In this document: positions 41,247-51,035 of the stretch, piece by piece
Layout: the number at the start of each line of letters is the position of its first letter
Position numbering within the stretch: the first letter of the stretch is position 1
Assembly: GCF_001888185.1 (NCBI RefSeq)
Contig: NZ_CP016364.1
Span: forward strand, 1,984,001-2,048,000
Direction of reading: 5' to 3'
Origin: Phaeobacter porticola
GTDB lineage: Bacteria; Pseudomonadota; Alphaproteobacteria; Rhodobacterales; Rhodobacteraceae
Length of the DNA stretch: 64,000 nucleotides
Program-made: the position numbers and the translations under genes
The notes under the pieces: model-generated
Database searches by the model: none
What the model was told of the DNA's origin: nothing
Seen by the model: only the letters and a program-made list of their open reading frames with translations

Positions 41247-43100
41247 ATGTTACGTATCAGCGATATTTCCTACGCGGTCGAAGGCCGCCTGTTGTTCGAT
41301 GGCGCCAGCGCCACGATCCCCACTGGCCATAAGGTTGGTTTGGTCGGCCGCAATGGCACCGGCAAAACCACGCTGTTCCGGCTGATCCGCAATGAGCTGT
41401 CGCTGGAATCCGGGGTGATCTCGTTGCCAAGCCGCTCGCGTATTGGTGGCATTGCACAGGAAGCGCCGTCTTCCAACGTATCGCTGATTGATACGGTGCT
41501 GGCGGCAGACACTGAACGCGCCGAATTGATGGCCGAGTCCGAGACCGCGCAGGATCCTGGCCGGATTGCCGAAATTCAGACCCGTCTGTCAGATATCGAC
41601 GCCTGGTCAGCCGAGGCGCGCGCCGCCGCGATCCTCAAGGGGCTTGGGTTTGACTATGCGGCCCAGCAACGCCCCTGTTCCGATTATTCGGGTGGTTGGC
41701 GGATGCGTGTGGCGCTGGCAGCGGTGCTGTTCTCGCAACCGGATCTGTTGCTGCTTGATGAACCGACCAACTATCTGGACCTTGAGGGCGCGCTGTGGCT
41801 GGAGGCCTATCTGGTCAAATACCCGCACACGGTGATCATCATCAGCCACGACCGCGAGTTGCTGAACCGGTCGGTCAATGGCATTCTGCATCTGGAAGAG
41901 CTGGGGCTGACCTATTATTCCGGCAACTACGACCAATTCGCCCGTCAGCGCGCTGCCAATCGCGCCAATCAGGCGGCCCAGGCCAAGAAACAGGATGCTC
42001 GGCGCGCCCATTTGCAGGCCTTTGTCGACCGGTTCAAAGCCAAGGCGAGCAAGGCCAAACAGGCCCAGAGCCGCGTTAAGATGCTGGAGAAGATGGAAAC
42101 CATCCGTGCGCCCGAAGATGCAGCGCGCACGGTCTTTACCTTCCCCGAACCGGAAGAGCTGTCACCGCCCATCATCGCAACCGAGGGTGCCTCGGTTGGG
42201 TATGACGGCAATGCGATCCTGAGCCGCCTGGATCTGCGGATTGATCAGGATGACCGTATTGCCCTACTGGGCAAGAACGGCGAGGGCAAATCCACCCTGT
42301 CCAAGATGCTGTCGGGCCGGTTGGATGTGATGACGGGCAAAATGACCCAGTCCAGCAAGCTGCGCATCGGTTTCTTTGCCCAGCACCAGGTGGATGAGCT
42401 GCATATTGACGAAACCCCGTTGCAGCATCTGCAACGCGAGCGCCCCAATGAGGGACAGGCCCGTCTGCGCGCCCGGTTGGCGGGCTTTGGCCTTGGGTCA
42501 GATCAGGCGGATACCGAGGTGGGGCGGCTGTCCGGTGGGCAAAAGGCGCGTCTGTCGCTGCTACTGGCCACCCTGCCCGCGCCGCATCTGTTGATCCTCG
42601 ATGAGCCGACCAACCACCTGGACATCGAAAGCCGCGAGGCGCTGGTGGAAGCACTGACTGCCTATTCCGGCGCGGTCATTCTGGTCAGCCACGATATGCA
42701 CCTTCTGAGCCTGGTGGCGGACCGGTTGTGGCTGGTCTCCGGCGGTACGGTGAAACCCTATGAGGGCGATCTGCCCTCCTATCGTGATCTGCTGCTGACA
42801 CGCGACAAACCGGCGGGCAAATCCAAGACCAAAGCCGAAAAGCCCAAACGCCCGTCTCGCGATGCCATTCAGGCGCTGCGCGCAGAGGTGCGTAAAGGTG
42901 AGGCGCGGTTGGGCAAAGTCAGCGAAATGCGTGACAAACTGGCCAAAAAACTTGCCGATCCGGCCCTCTATGACGAAGAGCGCAAGGATGAGGCCGTGGT
43001 TTGGCAACGCAAATACGCCGAAGTGATGGAAGCGCAGGACCGGGCAGAGGATCTGTGGCTGAAGGCGGTGGAGAAGCTTGAGAAAGCGGAAGCCCTGTGA
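41247..43100 (+). CDS. ABC-F family ATPase
   Basis: 617 residues, two ABC cassettes and no membrane segments. Cassette 1: GRNGTGKTTLF (Walker A), YSGGWRMRVALAAVLF (signature), LLLLDEPTNYLDLEGALWLE (Walker B). A linker with RAHLQAFVDRFKAKASKAKQAQSR follows, the charged arm of ABC-F proteins. Cassette 2: GKNGEGKSTLSKML, LSGGQKARLSLLLA, LLILDEPTNHLDIESREAL. A C-terminal coiled coil (about 560-615) recalls Uup. Family members act on ribosomes. The ATG at 41247 is 30 codons inside the longest frame and matches the usual N-terminus. The TGA stop overlaps the marC start (TGATG). Confidence 0.94.
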   Translation: MLRISDISYAVEGRLLFDGASATIPTGHKVGLVGRNGTGKTTLFRLIRNELSLESGVISLPSRSRIGGIAQEAPSSNVSLIDTVLAADTERAELMAESETAQDPGRIAEIQTRLSDIDAWSAEARAAAILKGLGFDYAAQQRPCSDYSGGWRMRVALAAVLFSQPDLLLLDEPTNYLDLEGALWLEAYLVKYPHTVIIISHDRELLNRSVNGILHLEELGLTYYSGNYDQFARQRAANRANQAAQAKKQDARRAHLQAFVDRFKAKASKAKQAQSRVKMLEKMETIRAPEDAARTVFTFPEPEELSPPIIATEGASVGYDGNAILSRLDLRIDQDDRIALLGKNGEGKSTLSKMLSGRLDVMTGKMTQSSKLRIGFFAQHQVDELHIDETPLQHLQRERPNEGQARLRARLAGFGLGSDQADTEVGRLSGGQKARLSLLLATLPAPHLLILDEPTNHLDIESREALVEALTAYSGAVILVSHDMHLLSLVADRLWLVSGGTVKPYEGDLPSYRDLLLTRDKPAGKSKTKAEKPKRPSRDAIQALRAEVRKGEARLGKVSEMRDKLAKKLADPALYDEERKDEAVVWQRKYAEVMEAQDRAEDLWLKAVEKLEKAEAL

Positions 43101-43720
43101 TGGACACCGCCTTTCTGATCACCTCCTTTGTCACGCTGTTTGTGATCGTGGATCCGATTGGCCTGACGCCGATCTTTCTGGCGCTGACGCAAGGCATGAC
43201 ACCGGCGCAGCGCCGGGCAATTGCCCTACGCTCGACCGTGACTGCCGCCGTATTGCTGGCGGTCTTCGCCGCTTTTGGTGAGGCGGTGCTGGGATTTGCC
43301 GGGATCTCCATGGCCGCTTTTCGCATTGCCGGAGGCGTGTTGCTGTTCCTGACCGCCCTCGACATGCTGTTTGAACGCCGCAACAAGCGGCGCGAGGACC
43401 GCAGCGAGGAAGATGATTTTGACGATCCTTCTGTCTTCCCGCTGGCGATCCCGTTGATTGCCGGCCCCGGCTCCATCGCGACGGTGATCCTGCTGACCGG
43501 GCAGCAGCCGGGTTTTGCCGGGTTTGCCATGGTGATGGGCGTGGTCTTTGCTGTCTTGGGTATCCTGCTGATCATGTGCCTGTTCTCCGGCCTGTTTGAG
43601 CGGCTGCTTGGCAAAACAGGTATCACCGTGGTGACCCGCCTCTTGGGGATGCTGCTGGCGGCGCTGTCGGTGCAGTTTGTTCTGGACGGTCTGCGCGCCT
43701 TTGGCTTTGCCGGGGGATAA
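43100..43720 (+). CDS. MarC family integral membrane protein
   Basis: 206 residues, about six transmembrane helices. FLITSFVTLFVIVDPIGLTPIFLALT and FPLAIPLIAGPGSIATVILL are the two conserved MarC/NAAT motifs; a charged loop FERRNKRREDRSEEDDFDD separates helices. Function unresolved (the antibiotic-resistance link of MarC was not confirmed). Start coupled to the ABC-F stop. Confidence 0.92.
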   Translation: MDTAFLITSFVTLFVIVDPIGLTPIFLALTQGMTPAQRRAIALRSTVTAAVLLAVFAAFGEAVLGFAGISMAAFRIAGGVLLFLTALDMLFERRNKRREDRSEEDDFDDPSVFPLAIPLIAGPGSIATVILLTGQQPGFAGFAMVMGVVFAVLGILLIMCLFSGLFERLLGKTGITVVTRLLGMLLAALSVQFVLDGLRAFGFAGG

Positions 43721-43787
43721 CCCCTCGTAACAGGTGATTTCCTTCCCATATTAGGCAGTGAAGCCCAAATAGCGTAGGAGAAGCAAG

Positions 43788-44369
43788 TTGGACGGCATTG
43801 AAACCCCACGGCTGATTTATCTGATGCTGCTGCTGGTTGCGGTTGGCTTCTGGGTGTTCGTGCAGAACCGGCAGGGGCTGGGCAAGACTGTGCAACAGCT
43901 GGCGATCTGGGCGTTCATCTTTCTTGGGGTGATTGCTGGCTACGGCCTTTGGGACGATATCCGCAGTACGGTTCAGCCGCAGCAGGTGGTGATGCGCGAC
44001 GAGGGTCGCGTCGATGTGCCCCGCGCACGCGACGGACATTATTACCTAACCGTGGATGTGAATGACGTGCCGGTACAGTTCCTGGTCGATACCGGCGCCA
44101 GCGCCGTGGTGCTGAACGAGGAAGACGCCCGACGGGTTGGCCTGAACCCCGATGATCTGGCCTATCTGGGACGCGCACGTACCGCCAATGGCGAGGTGCG
44201 CACCGCCTTGGCCAAGGTGGACAGTATGTCACTGGGCGGCATCACAGACCGCAATATCAGCTTGTCGGTGAACGAGGGACAGATGGATCAATCGCTGCTG
44301 GGGATGGATTATCTGCAACGCTGGTCCAGCATCGAGATCCGCAACGGATCACTGATCCTGACCCGCTGA
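43788..44369 (+). CDS. Membrane-anchored retroviral-type aspartic protease (TIGR02281, clan AA)
   Basis: 193 residues. Two N-terminal hydrophobic helices (LIYLMLLLVAVGFWVFVQN and LAIWAFIFLGVIAGYG) precede a retropepsin-like domain with catalytic FLVDTGASAVVLN (Asp-Thr-Gly) and a typical second half LLGMDYLQRWS. It starts with TTG at 43788, supported by TAGGAGAA 7 nt upstream. Substrate unknown. The domain functions as a dimer in related proteases. Confidence 0.88.
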   Translation: MDGIETPRLIYLMLLLVAVGFWVFVQNRQGLGKTVQQLAIWAFIFLGVIAGYGLWDDIRSTVQPQQVVMRDEGRVDVPRARDGHYYLTVDVNDVPVQFLVDTGASAVVLNEEDARRVGLNPDDLAYLGRARTANGEVRTALAKVDSMSLGGITDRNISLSVNEGQMDQSLLGMDYLQRWSSIEIRNGSLILTR

Positions 44370-44403
44370 GGCCAGCGCCGCCCCCCCTACGCGGGTTGGT
44401 GCC

Positions 44404-44868
44404 TTAGGCGGTTTTCTCGGCCTTTTTTTCCCAGCGCCCGCTCTCTTCGGACCAATATTGCGCTGAGCACCCCGCATCAGTGAGGGATTTCCATTGCACG
44501 CGTGCGCGGGCCACCGCGTCCGGGCTGGTGCCGTCAAACAGGATGCAGACACGCTCCAGCGCCGTCACCTCTTCCGCCGTGACCTCCGCGCCATCCACCG
44601 TCATCAGGCAGCTGGTGCCGGTCACCGGCGTGGTCTCATGGCTGAGCAGGACAGGCTGAAGCGCGTCATGGGGGCCGCCAACCAGACCATGGGGAAGAAA
44701 CTGATCCTCCGCCCCCAGCCACAAGCGTTCGTCCAGACGTGCGATCCGCTGCTGGTCCTGCGCGCGCACAACAATGCGCCACCCGGCGCCAAGCGCCTTG
44801 TCGAGGAGGACCGGCAGCGTCTCTTCTAGCGAACGCCGGGTCAGGTGATAGAAATAGGCCGCCCCCAT
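44404..44868 (-). CDS. holC: DNA polymerase III subunit chi
   Basis: 154 residues. YFYHLTRRSLEETLPVLLDKALGAGWRIVV, RIARLDERLWLGAEDQFLPHGL, LLSHETTPVTG and RVCILFDGTSPDAVARARVQWKSL are the HolC signature blocks. Chi joins the clamp loader to SSB. It follows pepA by 20 nt, a gene order common in proteobacteria. Confidence 0.94.
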   Translation of the reverse strand: MGAAYFYHLTRRSLEETLPVLLDKALGAGWRIVVRAQDQQRIARLDERLWLGAEDQFLPHGLVGGPHDALQPVLLSHETTPVTGTSCLMTVDGAEVTAEEVTALERVCILFDGTSPDAVARARVQWKSLTDAGCSAQYWSEESGRWEKKAEKTA

Positions 44869-44888
44869 GGTCTGTGTCTCAGCCTGCC

Positions 44889-46364
44889 TCAGTCCGCTTC
44901 AAACATGTTCTGCACCAGGCGGCTCAGCGCCATGACGCCCCAGCCGGTGGCGCCTTTGGGCGCATAATCAGTATCAGTTTTGACGGACGCCACACCGGCG
45001 ATATCAAGATGGATCCATGGGGTGTCGTCCTGAACAAAGCGCTGCAGGAACTGGGCTGCGGTAATGGACCCAGCGGCGCGGCCACCGATGTTCTTCATAT
45101 CCGCAATGCGCGATTTCAGAAGATCATCATACGCCTTGCCCAAGGGCAGACGCCACGCGCCCTCACCCTCGGCATCGGCAGCCTTGAGGAAGGCATTGCA
45201 GAGCGCATCGTCGTTGGAGAACACACCGGCATTCTCATGGCCAAGGCCGATGATAATCGCGCCGGTCAATGTGGCAAGATCAATCATGCCAACCGGTTTG
45301 AACCGCTCTTGCGCATACCACATCACATCACACAGCACCAAACGCCCCTCGGCGTCGGTATTGATCACCTCTACAGTGTCACCCTTCATGGATCTGATGA
45401 CATCGCCGGGACGGGTGGCATTGCCCGACGGCATATTTTCCACCAACCCAACCAGGCCCACGACATTGGCTTTGGCCTTGCGCAGGGCGAGCGCGCGCAT
45501 GGTGCCGGCCACAACACCTGCGCCACCCATGTCCATGGTCATGTCTTCCATGCCCGCACCCGGCTTTAGCGAGATACCCCCGGTGTCAAAAACCACGCCT
45601 TTGCCGACCAGTGCAAGTGGGGCGTCCCCGTCTTCGCCGCCGTTCCAATGCATCACCACAACTTTGGACGGGCTGGCAGAACCTTGGCCAACACAGAGCA
45701 GCGTCCGCATGCCCAGCTCTTCCAGCTGGTCCTCTTCCAGCACCTCAACCTTGAGCCCGAGGCTCTCCATCTCGGCCAGACGGTTGGCAAATTCGGTGGT
45801 GGTCAACACATTTGCAGGCTCATTGACCAGATCACGGGTCATATGCACGCCCTCGGCCACCGCAGCCAGTGGGGCATAGACCGCTTCGATATCGGCAGAG
45901 GATTTATGCGCGATCACCACTTCGGCCTCAGACGCAGATTTGTCGCCGGTTTTATGATCGTCAAAGCGATAGTCCCGCAGCGCCATCCCCAGTGCCAGAT
46001 CCGCCGCGCGGGGCATGGAACCAGCCATCACGGTGATGGTCTTGCCATCGCCGCGTGCAGCCAGTTTTGCCCCTGCCTTGCGTGCGTCTACGGCACTGAT
46101 CTTGCGCGGGGTGACCAGAATATCCAGCGCCTCAGCCTTCATGCCGGCAGGCCAGGCCAGTGAGATCACATCGCCCGCCTTGGTCTTTTCAAAGCTCTTC
46201 GCCTCGACCAAACGCGCCAGCGCGCCTTTGGTCAGCCGGTTTGCGGTGCGTGCAGCCTGCCCCAATGTCCCTTCGGGGGTGATCTGTACCACCACGCGAC
46301 CCTCAATGTCGGAGAGGGTCTTGGGATCAAAGTCAACAAAACGTGTCGGGGTCAGCGGGCGCAT
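44889..46364 (-). CDS. pepA: Leucyl aminopeptidase (M17)
   Basis: 491-residue dinuclear metallopeptidase. Metal and active-site motifs: LVGKGVVFDTGGISLKPG, MDMGGAGVVAGTM, NMPSGNATRPGDVI, and NTDAEGRLVLCDVMWYA (the family signature NTDAEGRLxL). The ATG at 46364 has GACAGGAG upstream; 39 extra codons are not conserved. Hydrolyses N-terminal Leu and other residues; the family also acts as a DNA-binding factor in E. coli. Transcribed with holC and divergent from lptF. Confidence 0.96.
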   Translation of the reverse strand: MRPLTPTRFVDFDPKTLSDIEGRVVVQITPEGTLGQAARTANRLTKGALARLVEAKSFEKTKAGDVISLAWPAGMKAEALDILVTPRKISAVDARKAGAKLAARGDGKTITVMAGSMPRAADLALGMALRDYRFDDHKTGDKSASEAEVVIAHKSSADIEAVYAPLAAVAEGVHMTRDLVNEPANVLTTTEFANRLAEMESLGLKVEVLEEDQLEELGMRTLLCVGQGSASPSKVVVMHWNGGEDGDAPLALVGKGVVFDTGGISLKPGAGMEDMTMDMGGAGVVAGTMRALALRKAKANVVGLVGLVENMPSGNATRPGDVIRSMKGDTVEVINTDAEGRLVLCDVMWYAQERFKPVGMIDLATLTGAIIIGLGHENAGVFSNDDALCNAFLKAADAEGEGAWRLPLGKAYDDLLKSRIADMKNIGGRAAGSITAAQFLQRFVQDDTPWIHLDIAGVASVKTDTDYAPKGATGWGVMALSRLVQNMFEAD

Positions 46365-46601
46365 ATGTGGGGCTCCTGTCAGGGTCAAATCCTCAATTCC
46401 CAACAGGTAACTTGCCTGTGCGACAATGACTAGAGGCAGATGCGCGGGCAGGCCAAGACCAAGCCCATCGCGCAGATCCACTGACCAGCTAACAAGGTGG
46501 TCACGGCTGACTGTCGCCCGTGCTCAGAATGCAGTTTTCCCCGGCAAACAAATCCTCTAAGGTCGCCACAAAACAAGGACAGTAGGGTCTGGGGGGATCG
46601 A

Positions 46602-47744
46602 GTGTCACGATACGACAGATATGTGCTGTCCCAATACCTGCTGTTTTTCGGGTTCTTTGCCTTGATTCTGGTGGCAGTATTCTGGATCAATCGCGCGGTT
46701 GTGCTGTTTGACCGTCTGATCGGTGACGGACAGTCTGCATTGGTATTTCTGGAGTTCACGGCACTTGCGCTGCCGAATCTGGTGCGCATGGTGCTGCCCG
46801 TTGCCGCCTTTGCGGCCTCGGTCTGGGTGACCAACCGGCTCAACAGCGAGAGCGAGCTGACAGTGCTGCGGGCCACCGGCACCAGCCCCTGGCAAATGGC
46901 CAAACCGGCGCTGGCCTTTGGCCTGATTACGGCGGCAATGATGTCGATCCTGACCCATATTCTCCTGCCGGCCTCAATTGCCACACTCGAACAACGCGAA
47001 TCCGAGGTTGCCCGCAATGTGACGGCCAAGCTGTTGAGCGAGGGCGATTTTCTGCATCCGGCGCGCGGAGTGACCTTTTACATCGGACGAATTGATCCTG
47101 ATGGCACCCTGAATGATGTGTTCCTGTCTGACCGCCGCAACCCCGAAGAAAGCGTCACCTACACCGGCGGCAAGGCCTATCTGGTGCGAGACGACGACAA
47201 GACCCATCTGGTGATGGTCGATGGCATGTCCCAGCGCACCGACACGGAAACCCGGCGATTGTCCTCAACCATATTTTCTGATTTTTCGTATGATATCAGC
47301 AGCCTTGCCAATAAAGCTGAGACCAGAACCCGCAACATCCGCGCCATCCCCAGCCTTGAACTGCTGCGCGAGACGCCAAAGCTGATCGCTGAAGGGTCCT
47401 ATAGTGCAGGCGCACTGGCCGAAGAACTGCACCTACGGTTTGCCCGCGCGCTGGTCTGTCTTGCGGTGGTGCTGATCGGCTTTGCCTCGTTGATGCTGGG
47501 CGGGTTCTCACGGTTTGGCGTCTGGCGGCAAGCATTCCTGGCCTTTGTGCTGTTGATCTTTGTCGAAGGACTGCGTGGGGTGGTGTCTGAACCGGTGTTA
47601 CAGGATGCCGATCTCTGGCCGTTGATCTATCTACCCACGGTGATCGGACTTGCCGTGGGGCTGCTGTTTCTGCAACTGGCGGCCAAGCCGTTGGGACCAA
47701 TTGTTACGCGCCATCGCCATCAACGTCGGGAGCGCACGGCATGA
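46602..47744 (+). CDS. lptF: LPS export permease LptF
   Basis: 380-residue inner-membrane subunit of the Lpt ABC exporter. It starts with GTG at 46602 (VSRYDRYVLSQYLLFFGFF), with a GGGGGGAT site; the longer frame is unconvincing. N-terminal helices, a periplasmic beta-jellyroll (about 130-270) and C-terminal helices follow (GFASLMLGGFSRFGVWRQ). Its GTG start and overlap with lptG (ATGA) mark the head of the lpt run. Confidence 0.94.
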   Translation: MSRYDRYVLSQYLLFFGFFALILVAVFWINRAVVLFDRLIGDGQSALVFLEFTALALPNLVRMVLPVAAFAASVWVTNRLNSESELTVLRATGTSPWQMAKPALAFGLITAAMMSILTHILLPASIATLEQRESEVARNVTAKLLSEGDFLHPARGVTFYIGRIDPDGTLNDVFLSDRRNPEESVTYTGGKAYLVRDDDKTHLVMVDGMSQRTDTETRRLSSTIFSDFSYDISSLANKAETRTRNIRAIPSLELLRETPKLIAEGSYSAGALAEELHLRFARALVCLAVVLIGFASLMLGGFSRFGVWRQAFLAFVLLIFVEGLRGVVSEPVLQDADLWPLIYLPTVIGLAVGLLFLQLAAKPLGPIVTRHRHQRRERTA

Positions 47745-48844
47745 CACTGGATCTTTATTATGCGCGCCGGTTTCTGCAATGGTTTGCAGTGATTTGTAGT
47801 GTTTTGTTAACCCTTGTGATCCTGATCGACCTAAATGAGCAGATCCGCCGATTTGACGCGCAGGACCTTTCCTTTGGTCAACTGTTTGGTCTGACGCTGC
47901 TGAATGCGCCCGCTGCCCTGAGCGAATTTCTACCGCTGATCATGATCCTGACCACCATCGTGCTGTTCATCGGCCTTGCCCGCAGCAGCGAATTGGTGGT
48001 GACCCGCGCCATTGGCCGTTCGGGCATCCGGGCGCTGGCGGCGCCTGTCCTGTTGGCAGCGCTGATCGGTGTTCTGGCCGTTAGCACGCTGAACCCGATT
48101 GTGGCCGCGACCTCCAACCGCTACCGTGATCTGGCAGAGACCTACCGCAATGGCGGCCCCGCCGCCCTGTCGCTGACCGGCGAAGGTCTTTGGCTGCGCC
48201 AGGGTGGCGCGCAGGGCCAATCAGTGATCCACGCCACCGGCTACAGTGGCGATCCTGAGAACATTACGCTGCATGAGGTAACGATCCTGTCCTACGGTCC
48301 CGAAGGCCGCCCAATCCGCCAGACGCTGGCCGATGCGGCCGCGCTGGACGGTGGAGACTGGGTTCTGACCAAGGCCAAGGTCTGGCCCCTGATTGTTGGC
48401 GTGAACCCGGAAACCAACGCTGAACACCACCCGACGCTACGGCTGTCCACCACGCTGACGTCCGAGAGGATCCGTGACACGCTGGGCACTGCCACAGGCA
48501 TCTCTGTCTACGATCTGCCCTCGACCATCCGCGAGCTGTCAGAGGCCGGTTTTTCCACCAAACGCTACGAAGTCTGGCTACAGGTTGAGCTGGCGCGCCC
48601 GTTGTTTTTGATTGCCATGGCACTGGTTGGTGCTGCATTTACCATGCGACACGCCCGCTTTGGTGGCACCGGGCTTGCGGTATTAACCGCGGTTCTGCTG
48701 GGATTTGGGCTATATTTTCTGCGCAATTTCGCCCAAATTCTGGGAGAAAACGGTCAGGTTCCTGTGGCACTGGCCGGATGGGCTCCACCAGTTGCGGCCA
48801 TCCTGTTGACGATGGGATTACTCTTACATGCCGAGGACGGATAA
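47741..48844 (+). CDS. lptG: LPS export permease LptG
   Basis: 367 residues, paralog of LptF. DLYYARRFLQWFAVICSVLLTLVILIDL, EFLPLIMILTTIVLFIGLARSSELVVTRAIGRSG and LAVLTAVLLGFGLYFLRNFAQILGENGQVPVALAGWAPP are LptG signatures. It forms the LptB2FG complex extracting LPS from the inner membrane; lptB is not in the window. Start coupled to lptF; the last codons overlap an upstream ATG of lptD. Confidence 0.95.
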   Translation: MTLDLYYARRFLQWFAVICSVLLTLVILIDLNEQIRRFDAQDLSFGQLFGLTLLNAPAALSEFLPLIMILTTIVLFIGLARSSELVVTRAIGRSGIRALAAPVLLAALIGVLAVSTLNPIVAATSNRYRDLAETYRNGGPAALSLTGEGLWLRQGGAQGQSVIHATGYSGDPENITLHEVTILSYGPEGRPIRQTLADAAALDGGDWVLTKAKVWPLIVGVNPETNAEHHPTLRLSTTLTSERIRDTLGTATGISVYDLPSTIRELSEAGFSTKRYEVWLQVELARPLFLIAMALVGAAFTMRHARFGGTGLAVLTAVLLGFGLYFLRNFAQILGENGQVPVALAGWAPPVAAILLTMGLLLHAEDG

Positions 48845-48845
48845 C

Positions 48846-51035
48846 ATGCGCGGCGCCCTGCTTCTTTCGACGGTTCTGCCTTGGCTGACCCTGGGTGCGC
48901 TTGCCCTGCCCGACACAGGGCGCGCGCAGGGGCTGACACCGGTCGCATCTGCGTCCAACGCCAGCAACGCCCCCGCGATCCTGGTAGCTGATCAATTGTT
49001 CATCACACCGGACCGCACCCTGGTGGCCGAGGGCAATGTCGAGGCGTTTCAAGACGGTGTCCGGCTACGTGCCCAGAAGATCACGTTTGATCAGACGCAA
49101 GGGGCATTGCAGATCGAAGGGCCCATTCGCATTGACGAGGGCGGCGACATTACCATTCTGGCCGATGCGGCCGAATTGGATCGTGACCTGCGCAATGGTC
49201 TTCTGACGGGCGCGCGGATGGTGTTCCAGCAGCAGCTGCAACTTGCCTCGCTGCAAATGACACGGGTGAACGGGCGTTACACGCAGCTCTACAAAACCGC
49301 CGTGACGTCCTGCCATGTCTGCAACGATGGGCGTCCACCGCTCTGGCAAATCCGCGCGGAGCGGATCACCCATGACCAGCAGGAACGCCAGCTCTATCTT
49401 GAGAACGCACAATTGCGGGTGTTGGACACGCCGATCTTTTACTTTCCGGGCATCCGCCTGCCGGATCCGACACTGGAACGCGCCAACGGATTTTTGATCC
49501 CGTCAATCCGCACGACGTCCAACCTCGGCACCGGGGTGAAAGTCCCTTATTTTCTGACCATCGGTCCCCATCGCGATCTGACCCTGTCGCCGTATCTGTC
49601 GTCGCGCACCCGGACGCTGGATATGCGCTATCGTCAGGCCTTTCGGCATGGCGAGATAGAACTCAACGGCGCCTATACCCGCGATGAGCTATACCGTGAC
49701 GAGGATCGCGGCTATGTTTTTGCCGAGGGCCGCTTTGACCTGCGCAACGCCTACAAGCTGCGATTTGATCTTAAGACTGTATCTGACGATGCTTATCTGG
49801 TGGACTATGGCCTGCAGGATCTGGACCGGCTGCGTTCTGAGGTGGTCATTTCCAAGGTACAACGCGATAGCCTATTCCGGGCCAGCGCAATCTCCTACAA
49901 GACGCTGCGTGACAGCGAAAATCAGGATCTGATCCCCGCCTCCATCGGCAATATCTACTACGAGCGGCGATTCTTTCCGTCACAGATCGGTGGCGAACTG
50001 CGGCTGTCCCTGGAGACACACGGGCACAATAGAACCTCGGACATCGAAGGCGATCTGACCGACCCGGGCGGGCGTGATGTCGGGCGCGCCACGATTGATG
50101 TGGATTGGCGCCGCAGTTGGCGGTTCAATAGTGGGCTGGTGGCAGAATGGTCGCTCGGCGCGGCCGCGGATACCTTTGCTGTCTATGACGACAAGGTCTT
50201 TGCCAACAACACTTCGCGGCTCAGCCCGCGCAGTGCTCTGACCTTCCGCCTGCCAATGACAAGGCGCGAACAATCTGGTGCGACCCAATTTCTGGAACCG
50301 ATACTGCAAATCGGCTGGACCGACAAAGGCGACACCGCCGTCCCCAACGACGAGAGCAATTTTGTAGAGTTTGATCGCGGCAATCTTCTGGAGCTGTCCC
50401 GCTTTCCAGCGACAGATGCCCGCGAAGACGGCATTGCCGTGGTTTACGGGTTAAACTGGGCGCGCTATTCCCCCTCTGGCTGGCAGGCCTCGGCCACCGT
50501 TGGACAGGTGTTTCGTGACGCAGACGACGGGCGATTCACCAAAAGCTCAGGACTTGGCGGCACCTCATCGGATCTATTGCTGGCGGCACAGCTGAAACTG
50601 AATGATGATTTGGCGATTTCCACACGCGGCCTTTTGAACGGGTCATTGAACTTTTCCAAGGCCGAGGTCCGGGGCGACTGGATGACCGAACGCAGCCGCC
50701 TGACCAGCACCTATATGTGGCTGGGCACCGATCCGGCGGAAGGCCGCTCCGAGGAAACCTCGGAGATCTGGTTCGACGGCGCTTACGAAGTTTCCCCCGG
50801 CTGGACGGCCAGCGCCAGTTTGCGCTACGACATCTCAGACGCCCGTGCCACCCGCGCGGGGCTTGGGTTGGTCTATTCCAATGAATGCGTGACGGTCGAT
50901 CTTTCGGTCAACCGGCGCTATACATCGACAACAAGTGTTGAGCCGACAACGGATTTCGGCTTTACCATCGCGTTAAACGGGTTCTCCGTGGACAGCGGCA
51001 GCAAGAAGTACAGGCGATCATGCAAAAACACCTGA
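48846..51035 (+). CDS. lptD: LPS-assembly outer-membrane protein LptD
   Basis: 729 residues. Sec signal (GALLLSTVLPWLTLGALALP ... RAQG), an OstA/LptA-like beta-jellyroll (about 40-170; FITPDRTLVAEGNVEAFQDGVRLRAQKITF), then a large beta-barrel. Cys pairs TSCHVCND (after residue 150) and a C-terminal Cys (RRSCKN) match the disulfide arrangement needed for LptD maturation. ATG 48846 is preferred over 48828 because GAGGACGG lies upstream and the signal peptide starts there. The 3' end overlaps surA by 16 nt. Confidence 0.95.
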   Translation: MRGALLLSTVLPWLTLGALALPDTGRAQGLTPVASASNASNAPAILVADQLFITPDRTLVAEGNVEAFQDGVRLRAQKITFDQTQGALQIEGPIRIDEGGDITILADAAELDRDLRNGLLTGARMVFQQQLQLASLQMTRVNGRYTQLYKTAVTSCHVCNDGRPPLWQIRAERITHDQQERQLYLENAQLRVLDTPIFYFPGIRLPDPTLERANGFLIPSIRTTSNLGTGVKVPYFLTIGPHRDLTLSPYLSSRTRTLDMRYRQAFRHGEIELNGAYTRDELYRDEDRGYVFAEGRFDLRNAYKLRFDLKTVSDDAYLVDYGLQDLDRLRSEVVISKVQRDSLFRASAISYKTLRDSENQDLIPASIGNIYYERRFFPSQIGGELRLSLETHGHNRTSDIEGDLTDPGGRDVGRATIDVDWRRSWRFNSGLVAEWSLGAAADTFAVYDDKVFANNTSRLSPRSALTFRLPMTRREQSGATQFLEPILQIGWTDKGDTAVPNDESNFVEFDRGNLLELSRFPATDAREDGIAVVYGLNWARYSPSGWQASATVGQVFRDADDGRFTKSSGLGGTSSDLLLAAQLKLNDDLAISTRGLLNGSLNFSKAEVRGDWMTERSRLTSTYMWLGTDPAEGRSEETSEIWFDGAYEVSPGWTASASLRYDISDARATRAGLGLVYSNECVTVDLSVNRRYTSTTSVEPTTDFGFTIALNGFSVDSGSKKYRRSCKNT